NCBI GenBank assembly: GCA_020630615.1
Contig: JAHDBA010000001.1
Coordinates: 231,657 to 267,511, forward strand
Direction of reading: 5' to 3'
DNA: 35,855 bases
From: Myxococcota bacterium
GTDB taxonomy: Bacteria; Myxococcota; UBA727; JAHDBA01
In this document: in pieces, positions 1-8,153 of the stretch
How the letters are laid out: every line of letters starts with the position of its first letter
Numbering within the stretch: the stretch's first letter is position 1
Notes under the pieces: generated by a model
The model's input: only the letters and a program-made list of their open reading frames with translations
Told to the model about the DNA's origin: nothing
Databases searched by the model: none
Program-made: the position numbers and the translations under genes

Positions 1-77
1 AACCCCTAAGCATGAGGCATAGGTTTTCGCACTTTTGCTTTGCTGGGTTGTCGGACAACTCGAGATTTAGGAATATC

Positions 78-2675
78 ATGTGCGACATGACATTCAGTTC
101 ATGGATGACCGGTTGGACGCGCCTTCGAATATCCATTCTGATCTTGCAACTCTGTATTTTGAGTTTTCATTCTCTTTTATGGGCCAAGAGCGATGCGCAA
201 ACGACTCGACTGGATACGGAATTCAAAAAAAGAAACGAGCAGAAAAGCTCACTAACAATACGTGTCCGGGAAGCCGGATCGCAAGTGAAAATCATTGGTG
301 CATCTTTTGTTTTGAAGGCGCTAACTGACACAAAAATGGTCTTCGAATTCCCTGAGGTGGAATCCGACATCAAGGGTTTTGCGGTCTACGAAAATTTGGA
401 AGCGGGTGAATACAAACTTGAAGCCGCGATGCCCGGATACGAAAGAGAAGTTTTTGTTTTGACCCTTGGTCTTGAGCGGGTGACGGCGGATATCGCTTTA
501 AAACCGAAACGCACCGAGCGGTTTCAAACAACGACACGGGCACGGCGTGGGGGCGAAGTGACATCTCGAATCGAGCTTTCTCGCGAAGAGATTCGCGACC
601 TTGCGGGTACCATGGGCGACTCGCTACGTGTCTTGGAGAGTTTACCGGGTGTTGCGAGAACACCTTTTATTGGCAGCGCAATTTTGGTGCGCGGCGGAAT
701 GCCCAACGAGACTCAAGTCTATTTTGATGGGGTGCCCATTCCAATTTTATATCACTTTGGTGGCATACGTTCCGTACTCAATTCAGAAGTTGTCGAAGGG
801 ATTGATTTTTACCAAGGTGGTATGCCAGCACCCTACGGACATGCTCTTGCGGGGACAGTTAACGTACGTCTTCGAGAACCTGAACTGGATGCCTATCGTG
901 GTCGCTTTGAAATGGATCTCTTCAACGCAGGCTTCTTCCTCTCGGGTTCTGTAGGCGAATGGAAAGGATGGAAAACAGGCTTCGCGATTGCGGCGAGGCG
1001 CTCTTACTTTGATTTCCCGGTAACGCTGGGTTTAAATATCGCGAGTATGGCCGGTGCCAACACCTCGGAAGTCACTTTGCCTCTCCCAAGTTTTTCCGAC
1101 TATTTCGCCCGTGTCCATGCACGACACGCGAAGGGCCATCACCTTTCATTGTCTCTTCTGGGTTCCGATGACAGTTGGGCTGTGATTGGGAATGATGAAG
1201 AGATCCAGAGTTTGGACGAGGACGGATATCAAAACCTGGGAGAAGTTCTCAATCAAGGCTTTAGTAGCAAATTTTGGAGAATCATTGCCGATGCTCGGCT
1301 GAACCTGAATCCGGGTTTAACACTCCGAGTGACTCCGTGGGCAGGGCAAACGACAAAAGGTCTATTATCGGATGGCTTGGTCACACAAGCTTTTACGGGT
1401 TCACCCTTGGCACCTCCAGAGTCGCGTAACGAATTTGGAATGCGTGCCACTTTGAATTGGGACATACGCCATTGGTTGAAGTTGAACCTTGGATCGGAGT
1501 TGCGATTTGATACGCGTAGGGTCTGGAGCGGAAACACTCTTTTCGGGGAAGACTTTAGTGATGCTTTTGTGAACTGCCCTGTCGAAGCATTTTTAGAAGG
1601 ACGTTGTTCTGGACGCATCTTTCTCTCTTACGATTTTGATGTGAAAAATCTATCTTTCGCACCCTATGCAGAGGTAATGGCAGACTTGGGGCGTCTCAAA
1701 CTCCGTCTTGGTCTTCGTGCCGGGCTGAACTCGTTATCGTTTGAAAACAGAGTCGATTGGGGGGTTCTTGCCGAAGACACGGACTTAAATGTGGGTCGTG
1801 TTCGAACCACCAACCTCAGCTGGGACCCACGACTTGATATCTCCTATGCGCTGAGCCCCAAATACAAGCTTAAATATGCTCTCGGCGTTTACCACCAAAA
1901 CCATGACCTGAGAGAGCGAGTACTTCAACGAAGCGCTGAGCGTTTGAGGCCGATGTTTGCGCTGCATTCAATTATGGGTTTTGAAGCCACGCCTATCGAT
2001 GCATTGACCCTTGATGTTCAAGCGTACCGAGTTCAGCGTTTTCATTTAACGACAATGGAAAGCCTATCGATCAATACCTTGGACGAGTTGGGTGTTCCGG
2101 CAGGTTTAGCCTTACCCGAGCCGGGTTTACGTCGCCAACTTGGATATGGAACAACCCATGGTTTTGAAACAATGCTTCGAGTCAAACCTAGGGACTATTT
2201 CTTTGGCTGGCTCTCCTATACCTTTGGGCGTTCCACTCGAAATCTTTACGACGCACGTGACCCCGCTGCGCCTTCTGCTTTTGATTCGAGGCATAATCTT
2301 GTCTTGATGAGCAAGTTTTTGCTGCCACGCGGTTGGTCGATTGGCGCGCGTTTTCAAGTTGCAAGTGGTGCTCCTTCTCCCGCGTATCAAAACTATAGCA
2401 TCATTCAGGACAGCGCACGGGGGCGATATCAGTCGACAACAAATACCCTGCGTCTGCCACGTAACCCGACCTTTCATCGCCTCGATTTCCGAGTCGATAA
2501 AACATGGGTGCGTCGCTTTACGCGTATTACGCTCTATCTTGATCTTGTGAACGTCTATCATCACTTTAACTCTGAGATCGTAATTCCTGGAATTGACTAC
2601 CGAGGCCGAACGCAACAAACTCTTGTGCCTTCATTACCAATCCTGCCGATGCTGGGACTTAAAGGAGGATTCTAA
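78..2675 (+). CDS. TonB-dependent outer-membrane receptor
   Basis: This is an outer-membrane beta-barrel that would import a ligand using TonB energy; the substrate cannot be told. A basic, hydrophobic signal segment comes first. A carboxypeptidase-like regulatory (beta-sandwich) domain follows at about residues 58-145. The plug then runs from about residue 165, with DSLRVLESLPGV, the RGG motif followed by YFDGVPI, and YGHALAGTVNV. The rest is barrel strands ending in an aromatic C-terminal Phe, as usual for Omp85-inserted proteins. Length is 865 residues, normal for the family. The frame is open upstream to 12, but ATG 78 has AGGA five bases before it and gives a sensible signal peptide; ATG 87 and 105 are alternatives. 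It overlaps the next lipoprotein gene by one base. No tonB or exbB lies in the window. Confidence 0.9.
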   Translation: MCDMTFSSWMTGWTRLRISILILQLCILSFHSLLWAKSDAQTTRLDTEFKKRNEQKSSLTIRVREAGSQVKIIGASFVLKALTDTKMVFEFPEVESDIKGFAVYENLEAGEYKLEAAMPGYEREVFVLTLGLERVTADIALKPKRTERFQTTTRARRGGEVTSRIELSREEIRDLAGTMGDSLRVLESLPGVARTPFIGSAILVRGGMPNETQVYFDGVPIPILYHFGGIRSVLNSEVVEGIDFYQGGMPAPYGHALAGTVNVRLREPELDAYRGRFEMDLFNAGFFLSGSVGEWKGWKTGFAIAARRSYFDFPVTLGLNIASMAGANTSEVTLPLPSFSDYFARVHARHAKGHHLSLSLLGSDDSWAVIGNDEEIQSLDEDGYQNLGEVLNQGFSSKFWRIIADARLNLNPGLTLRVTPWAGQTTKGLLSDGLVTQAFTGSPLAPPESRNEFGMRATLNWDIRHWLKLNLGSELRFDTRRVWSGNTLFGEDFSDAFVNCPVEAFLEGRCSGRIFLSYDFDVKNLSFAPYAEVMADLGRLKLRLGLRAGLNSLSFENRVDWGVLAEDTDLNVGRVRTTNLSWDPRLDISYALSPKYKLKYALGVYHQNHDLRERVLQRSAERLRPMFALHSIMGFEATPIDALTLDVQAYRVQRFHLTTMESLSINTLDELGVPAGLALPEPGLRRQLGYGTTHGFETMLRVKPRDYFFGWLSYTFGRSTRNLYDARDPAAPSAFDSRHNLVLMSKFLLPRGWSIGARFQVASGAPSPAYQNYSIIQDSARGRYQSTTNTLRLPRNPTFHRLDFRVDKTWVRRFTRITLYLDLVNVYHHFNSEIVIPGIDYRGRTQQTLVPSLPILPMLGLKGGF

Positions 2676-4102
2676 TGCGTCACTCAACCAAGCTGAATCG
2701 GACTTTGTTGGTAATGCTCTTGGTGGCAATTGCGGGCTGTGAACCTTGGTGTGCGTTTTTTCGTCAAGATACCTTCGATGATCGAAGCGCTGTTATCGAG
2801 GATCTTCGCATATTGACCATGCAAATGTCTGAACCTGAGATTCGATTACCCAAAGAGGTGTTTTCAGGTGAAGACCTCAATGAAAACCCCGTCAACCTTG
2901 AAGCACGAGTCTTTATCGCCAACCCCAACGATGAAAATTTTCGGCTTCGCTTCTCGCTCTGTGTTGAAGCGGCAGGGCTCAATGAAATTGAAAGTCTTTA
3001 TTCAGACGCACAAGTTGATTTTGATGAAGAGGAAGACTTTGCCCCGGGTTTTGCTTCGGGCAACACAAATCTGCGTGCACGGCTTGCCCAATGCTTTCGT
3101 CTTACGGATTTAATTTCAGACCTGAGCCTTGGATTGAAAGCGAAATTTGAAAACTTCGAAAACGAAAACACGTTTGATGTCAAGGCAAGTGATTACGATG
3201 ATAGCTTGCCCTTCAGCGCAACTATTTCTCTCTCACAAGCAGAAGTTCATGAACTTTATCTGAGTGTGCTCAGCTCAGGCGAAGGCCTATGGGACTTAAT
3301 TTTTGTCTCGCATCTGAATGCATTTGATCTGGTGTTCGTGGCCGAAATTGTGAGCGATGACACCCCACAGTGGAAAGAAAGCGCATTTGCGAGCGCCCAC
3401 ATTGCACCCGATTGGCAAAATGAAGATGCACTTTCGCAACTCGATTGGCTCGAAAGGACACTTGAGAGTCTTGGGGAAGAAGCGTATCCCAATGATGAGC
3501 AGGAATGCAGTATTGAACCTGACAATTCTGACGACGACGATTGGCCATCAAAGGTGTCGAACCCGGCGTCGTCAGGGGTGCGCTTTTGGGCAGGTAACGA
3601 GCTGGATTACTATTTACAGGATGTGATCAATTTAGCCTATTATGAAGAGTACCCTACGCCTCCGCTAGAAGAACTTGAGGTAATTCAAGACAACACTATT
3701 CTTGAGTACGCCCGACCCACAGCCTTGGTGGGCTTTGATAATATTGAATCCGCGACACGAATTCCTTTGGTGAGTCTCGACGGGGATTCGTCCTCTCAAA
3801 GCTGTACAGGCCGGATTCAGTCTGTTGATATGGTTTCGGGTGGGCTTTACGCCTACTTTCTCAAGAGTGATACCTTGCGCCTTTATACAATCGACCCCTT
3901 TTCCGAATCCGGTTTGAGACCCTATTCCAACGTTGGCTTTAGTTACGGAAGCAACATCGCACTCATTGCGCCTCGCGATCTGGACGATCTTTTCAGTGTC
4001 GATGATTTGGCGGAAGAGGACGCTTATCTTTTTACCGTCGTATCCAACCAGCATGGCGGTATTCAGATTTTCAGAAATCCGATTCAGGTGAACGGGTTTT
4101 AA
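2675..4102 (+). CDS. Acidic lipoprotein linked to the TonB receptor
   Basis: I do not recognise a family. The protein has a clear lipoprotein signal (VAIAGC, lipid Cys at residue 22), so it should be membrane anchored on the periplasmic side or at the surface. It is 475 residues, strongly acidic (runs of D and E, for example DSDDDD near residue 288), and has several Cys that could form disulfides. The stop of the receptor and this ATG share an A (TAATG). A strong Shine-Dalgarno, AAAGGAGG, sits at 2661-2668, inside the end of the receptor gene, so the two are surely co-translated. By position it could be a substrate-binding or accessory lipoprotein of the receptor; that role is inference only. 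Confidence 0.75.
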   Translation: MRHSTKLNRTLLVMLLVAIAGCEPWCAFFRQDTFDDRSAVIEDLRILTMQMSEPEIRLPKEVFSGEDLNENPVNLEARVFIANPNDENFRLRFSLCVEAAGLNEIESLYSDAQVDFDEEEDFAPGFASGNTNLRARLAQCFRLTDLISDLSLGLKAKFENFENENTFDVKASDYDDSLPFSATISLSQAEVHELYLSVLSSGEGLWDLIFVSHLNAFDLVFVAEIVSDDTPQWKESAFASAHIAPDWQNEDALSQLDWLERTLESLGEEAYPNDEQECSIEPDNSDDDDWPSKVSNPASSGVRFWAGNELDYYLQDVINLAYYEEYPTPPLEELEVIQDNTILEYARPTALVGFDNIESATRIPLVSLDGDSSSQSCTGRIQSVDMVSGGLYAYFLKSDTLRLYTIDPFSESGLRPYSNVGFSYGSNIALIAPRDLDDLFSVDDLAEEDAYLFTVVSNQHGGIQIFRNPIQVNGF

Positions 4103-4170
4103 TCATGCTTTTAAGTTCAAGCTAGAGAAGAGTTTTTGCGGGCTTTGCTCTGTCTGCTAATCTATGAAGT

Positions 4171-5400
4171 ATGCTTAAGCGGAACTCTAGTCGTCTTCTT
4201 TTGATCGCACTCGTATTGCTATTCTTGCCTGCGTGTGTTGACCGTTGTGATTCTCAAGAGGGTTTACCCGAACTTGAGGTGTATGGTGAACTCGGTGCAC
4301 CGCTTTCGCATATCAGTGATGCAGACCGTGATGACTTCGATAGGGGCCGTGAGGTCATGGAACATCGATTCGTGGAATCCGAAGGTCTTGGCCCTCAGTT
4401 CAATGCCGAATCGTGTGTCAGTTGCCACCAGCGACCTGCCATTGGTGGCGGGGGGCCTCGCTATCGTAACTTTTATCTTGTTCGCCAAGTACTACCGACC
4501 GGTGCTCAAGTTGACATTTTTGAATCGATTGTGCTGCCATTGTATTCAACGCAACGACAATGGCCAATGCCTGTTCCTGCGGCGGCGGATATCGTTGTAC
4601 AGCGTAATGCGCCACCGATGTTTGGGACCGGTTTGCTCGAAGCGATTCCCGATGAGAATATTCTTAGCAATGAAGACCCAGCCGATGAAAATGGGGATGG
4701 GATTTCGGGGCGTGCCAATTCTCTCGAAGATGGGATAGGGCGCCTGGGTTTCAAATCGCAATCTGCGACACTTGAAGGATTCAATCGCGGGGCGTTGATC
4801 AACCAAATGGGCATTACGAGTAACAGCGTAGAGTCTTTGACCTATGCTGGGCATACAACTGTGGTACAGCACATTAGCAATGCATTGATTCCAAAAGTTT
4901 ATGCGCAAGCTGCTGCTGGAAATCGAGCCATGACCGATACCGATGGTTTTCCCGACCCTGAGATTTCGGATGCAGACCTTAGCGCGCTTTTGACCTTTAA
5001 TCGATTCTTGGGTGTTCCGCGCGCAAAAGGCAATCTCACGAGTGCCGAGAGTCAGCGAGGGGCAGCAATCTTTGAATCGATTGGTTGCAAGGCATGTCAC
5101 GTTAAAACGCAGTGTTCCCAAGAGTATTGTTTTGACCCCTATTCCGATTTGTTGCTGCACAATATGGGGGAGGAGCTCGCAGATGGGATTCAAATGGGAG
5201 AAGCAGAAGGTGACGAGTTTCGCACGCAACCGCTTTGGGGCGTCGCATGGAGTGCTCCTTTTCTTCATGACGGTCGAGCTGACACATTGGATGAAGCGAT
5301 ACGCTGGCACGGTGGCGAAGCCGGTGTTTCAAAAGACTCCTATCTTAACTTGAGTGAAGATGAAAAAGACGACCTGCTGCGATTTTTGGAGTCCTTATAA
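4171..5400 (+). CDS. Di-haem oxidoreductase (DHOR/DUF1111 family) lipoprotein
   Basis: The protein belongs to the putative di-haem peroxidase or thiol-oxidoreductase family (Pfam DHOR, formerly DUF1111), distantly MauG/CcpA-like. Two c-type haem sites are seen: CVSCH (C82, C85, H86) and CKACH (C306, C309, H310). The family C-terminal block is present as SAPFLHDGRADTLDEAIRWH followed by GGEAG. A lipoprotein signal (LPAC, Cys 22) anchors it, so it acts outside the cytoplasm. Length is 409 residues, normal. It starts 68 bases after the lipoprotein gene and overlaps the next DHOR gene by one base (TAATG). The family is often found near iron-uptake genes, which fits the receptor upstream. Substrate is unknown. 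Confidence 0.88.
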   Translation: MLKRNSSRLLLIALVLLFLPACVDRCDSQEGLPELEVYGELGAPLSHISDADRDDFDRGREVMEHRFVESEGLGPQFNAESCVSCHQRPAIGGGGPRYRNFYLVRQVLPTGAQVDIFESIVLPLYSTQRQWPMPVPAAADIVVQRNAPPMFGTGLLEAIPDENILSNEDPADENGDGISGRANSLEDGIGRLGFKSQSATLEGFNRGALINQMGITSNSVESLTYAGHTTVVQHISNALIPKVYAQAAAGNRAMTDTDGFPDPEISDADLSALLTFNRFLGVPRAKGNLTSAESQRGAAIFESIGCKACHVKTQCSQEYCFDPYSDLLLHNMGEELADGIQMGEAEGDEFRTQPLWGVAWSAPFLHDGRADTLDEAIRWHGGEAGVSKDSYLNLSEDEKDDLLRFLESL

Positions 5401-6575
5401 TGTTGCGCACTTTTAAGAAAAAGGTTTTGGGAGTCGCGGGCCTTCTCGGTATTCTCAGTTCGACATCTTTCTTTTTTGCAGGAGCGATCCTTGAACCCGA
5501 GGATTACCCCTCAGCAGGAGAACTCGGTGCACCCTTAGTTGGCGTGGATGTTGCCCAGTACAACTCAGGCCGAGTCTTTTTTGACAAAGACTTTCAAAAT
5601 CGCGATGGACTCGGTCCTCATTTTAATGCCGATTCATGTCAAGCCTGCCACAATCGTGGTGCCATTGGTGGTGCGGGCCGGCGCGATCTCAATGTGTTTC
5701 GAGTTTTGCGAGAAGATGATGATGGAATTTTAAGCCATGCTTCAGAAGGGCCACTGGTTTCACGGGGGTCGCGATGGGATGTTGCGAAGGAAGACTCTCC
5801 GCGGACCAATCGAGTATTTGAAGAACGCAACTCCCCGCCACTCTTTGGGCTTGGGCTTCTTGAGAAGATTCCGAGAACTGAAATTGAGTCTCGTGTCGAC
5901 GAAGACGATAGCGACGGTGATGGTATTTCAGGCCGGATTCACGAGCTTGAAAATGGAGAACTCGGTCGTTTCGGTTGGAAGGCACAAATACCAACGATTC
6001 GAGATTTTGTTCACGACGCATTTGGTCAGGAGTTGAGTGTAACAACTGTCGGCTCTACTTTCGCGGTATCGGAAGACGATGATGAATTTGCGGATCCAGA
6101 GCTGGACCCATCGATACTCGACGATGTTGAGTATTTTATACAAAGTCTTGCTCCTCCACCTTTGGTAAGCAATCTGAGCGATGGGGAAGAATTCCTGAAT
6201 GAAGAAGGTGAAGACCTCTTTGAAAGTGTTGGGTGCACCGCCTGTCATGTACCCGAGTTAAGTTATGTGGATGCCGATACGTCCACTCCTATTATTGTGC
6301 GCGCTTTTACGGACTTGCTCTTGCACGACCTCCCTGATGCGTTGGCGGCCGCTCCAACAGGGATCCCGGACGGCGACGCATCGGCTACAGAGTTCCGAAC
6401 GCCACCTTTATGGGGGCTACGTTTTTCTGCGCCTTATTTCCATGATGGTTACTCTGAAAGCGTAGAAAATGCTATTCTCAGGCACGGTGGAGAGGGAGCC
6501 AGCTCCGTGGAGAACTTCCAAAGTCTTAGTGAAGGTGAGCGAGCCGCACTTCTCTTCTATGTAGAGAATTTATAA
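5400..6575 (+). CDS. Second di-haem oxidoreductase (DHOR/DUF1111 family)
   Basis: This is a diverged paralogue of the preceding gene. Haem sites are CQACH (C80 onward) and CTACH (C279 onward), and the C-terminal block reads SAPYFHDGYSESVENAI followed by RHGGEG. Both paralogues share GELGAPL near the N-terminus and DGLGPHFNADSC-type context before the first haem. It lacks a lipobox. The N-terminus is a cleavable-type signal peptide or anchor (hydrophobic segment about residues 10-30), so it should be periplasmic while its partner is lipid anchored. It is 391 residues. The start codon overlaps the stop of the first DHOR gene, so the two are translationally coupled and may form a heterodimer or sequential pair (inference). 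Confidence 0.87.
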   Translation: MLRTFKKKVLGVAGLLGILSSTSFFFAGAILEPEDYPSAGELGAPLVGVDVAQYNSGRVFFDKDFQNRDGLGPHFNADSCQACHNRGAIGGAGRRDLNVFRVLREDDDGILSHASEGPLVSRGSRWDVAKEDSPRTNRVFEERNSPPLFGLGLLEKIPRTEIESRVDEDDSDGDGISGRIHELENGELGRFGWKAQIPTIRDFVHDAFGQELSVTTVGSTFAVSEDDDEFADPELDPSILDDVEYFIQSLAPPPLVSNLSDGEEFLNEEGEDLFESVGCTACHVPELSYVDADTSTPIIVRAFTDLLLHDLPDALAAAPTGIPDGDASATEFRTPPLWGLRFSAPYFHDGYSESVENAILRHGGEGASSVENFQSLSEGERAALLFYVENL

Positions 6576-6613
6576 AGCCATCGATGTTTTCGTCGTCTCT
6601 CGCTATTTCAAGA

Positions 6614-6633
6614 AAGAGTCAAAAATGACTCTT
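6614..6633 (+). other. Perfect hairpin after the DHOR operon
   Basis: An 8-bp perfect inverted repeat, AAGAGTCA / TGACTCTT with a four-A loop, starts 38 bases after the second DHOR stop. It is not followed by a clean T-run on the plus strand (TTGGTT), so it is a weak terminator at best. It might instead stabilise the 3' end of the operon mRNA. Confidence 0.35.
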
Positions 6634-6681
6634 GGTTCAAGACAAGGGTCATGTTAGTCCCTTAATTCAATAGGAGATTCG

Positions 6682-7674
6682 ATGATGCCTTTTTCATTTC
6701 GACGCTTTTTACCTTCTTTTTTGATCCTGGCGATGGTCTCTTCCATCGCATGTTCGTCCTCTGAACGTTCGAAAGCAAAACCCAGTGTCATTACTCAAAC
6801 GACGGCTTCCTCAGAGATTGAAACACGTTTCAGTTATGACGATGATGGTTTTTTAGTGTCAGCTTCTACCCGTGTGAATGGTGACGAATCACGCTTTATG
6901 TCGCTTGTTTATGCTGATGAACGATTGCTATCGGTGGTGAATGAGAATCTCGGAAACCCGAATGGTGCACAATCGACTTCGACCTTTTATGATTATGACG
7001 AAGATGGATTCCTGAAAGAGATTCTTTCAATGTCGCAGAACACTTTCAAAGAAATCGATTTGACGTATGGCGAGAACCAGGAGCTTTACACTCTTACCAT
7101 CACGGATGATATGAGTGTTGCCTTGCCTGCGAGACAAACCTATGAGATTGACTATTATGATGATGACCGCATTCGGGAATGGGATCTAAAGTTTACAAAC
7201 GTGCGTGAGGCTGATGTGCGCGTTGAGCCTCAAGACTTCGACTTCGTTATGGATTATGATGAAGACAGCGATCTTTTAGCTGCTGTTAGGCAAGAAGGGC
7301 AAGGCGTCGAAGAATTTGAACTCGTCTTTGAGTACGATGACGATGACCGCGTTGTTGAAATTCGCTATCAAGACGATGCGAATGAAGCGAACTCGGTGCA
7401 GTACGATGTTGAGTACGATGAAGACAGTCTGATTCGAGAGATTGCAGGAAGCAACGGTGTAACATGGTCAATCACCTATGCTGAAGGCGAAACAGCAGGT
7501 GTCACGCTTGACCTACCGTTACCGAATTCAATCGGTAGTCTTATGGATTTCACCGGTAAAACGTTCAATACGATTGATACCTCTTCGCTCTCTTTCCTAA
7601 CCAATTTCTCGCTTCCGCAGTTGAAGGGTATTGCACCTCAGGCTGCAGAAACAAGCGCAGATGACGGAGAGTAA
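6682..7674 (+). CDS. Lipoprotein with YD-like repeats
   Basis: A 330-residue lipoprotein (SSIAC, Cys 24) with a good Shine-Dalgarno (TAGGAG, six bases before ATG 6682). The body has at least six spaced motifs of the kind Y-D-x-D-x-(hydrophobic): YDDDGFLVSA, YDEDGFLKEI, YYDDDRIREW, YDEDSDLLAAV, YDDDDRVVEI and YDEDSLIREI. These resemble the YD repeats of Rhs/teneurin proteins, which build beta-sheet shells, but the Gly/Asn positions are replaced by Asp, making the protein very acidic. No toxin domain or Rhs core is present. It stands apart from the DHOR operon by a hairpin. Function is unknown; a calcium-binding beta-structured surface lipoprotein is one possibility. Confidence 0.75.
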   Translation: MMPFSFRRFLPSFLILAMVSSIACSSSERSKAKPSVITQTTASSEIETRFSYDDDGFLVSASTRVNGDESRFMSLVYADERLLSVVNENLGNPNGAQSTSTFYDYDEDGFLKEILSMSQNTFKEIDLTYGENQELYTLTITDDMSVALPARQTYEIDYYDDDRIREWDLKFTNVREADVRVEPQDFDFVMDYDEDSDLLAAVRQEGQGVEEFELVFEYDDDDRVVEIRYQDDANEANSVQYDVEYDEDSLIREIAGSNGVTWSITYAEGETAGVTLDLPLPNSIGSLMDFTGKTFNTIDTSSLSFLTNFSLPQLKGIAPQAAETSADDGE

Positions 7675-7722
7675 GCTGCACCTCACCGGCGTAGACTTGT
7701 AACGAGTGTAGGGTCTTTCTGA

Positions 7723-8133
7723 ATGGATTTTCGACAACGAAAAAGATCGACTGCACCCGAACTGAACGTGACGTCGCTCGTTGACGTCATTTTTATTTTG
7801 CTCATTTTCTTTATGCTAACGACGTCGTTTTCTCAAAGTGCCGGCCTTGACGTGGACTTGCCCGAAGCGGCGAGTTCGACAGCTCAGGGGCTTGATGAAA
7901 ACGTTGGAGTTATTGTCATTGGGGCTGGAGGCGAAATTCGATTTAATGAGGACGTCATGAGCGATGAAAACCTCGAGGAGACCCTGAAGCAATGGCAAGA
8001 AATGCACGGCGATCGATCGGAGCTCGTCATTCAAGCTGATGAGCAAGCGCCACATGGTGCTGTCGTTCGAGTTTTGGATGCCGCACAAGGCGCGACGATC
8101 ACGAAAGTTTCAATAGGGACCCGCGCGTCGTAG
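7723..8133 (+). CDS. ExbD/TolR-family proton-motive-force transducer
   Basis: A 136-residue inner-membrane protein with a short cytoplasmic N-terminus, then LNVTSLVDVIFILLIFFMLT. This is the family transmembrane helix with the conserved Asp (LVDVIFILLIFF) thought to carry protons. A periplasmic domain follows and ends VSIGTRAS. ExbD/TolR proteins work with an ExbB/TolQ partner to energise TonB or TolA. No exbB/tolQ gene is adjacent; the next gene, 20 bases away, is trkH. It may serve the TonB receptor at 78-2675 together with an ExbB encoded elsewhere, but that is inference. ATG 7723 is the first available start; its Shine-Dalgarno is weak. Confidence 0.9.
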   Translation: MDFRQRKRSTAPELNVTSLVDVIFILLIFFMLTTSFSQSAGLDVDLPEAASSTAQGLDENVGVIVIGAGGEIRFNEDVMSDENLEETLKQWQEMHGDRSELVIQADEQAPHGAVVRVLDAAQGATITKVSIGTRAS

Positions 8134-8153
8134 CGCATGAAGGTTAGCTTCTT

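Noticed and set aside
4546..5310. Minus-strand frame of 254 codons
   Set aside because: It lies fully opposite the DHOR gene, whose haem motifs and lipobox are clear.
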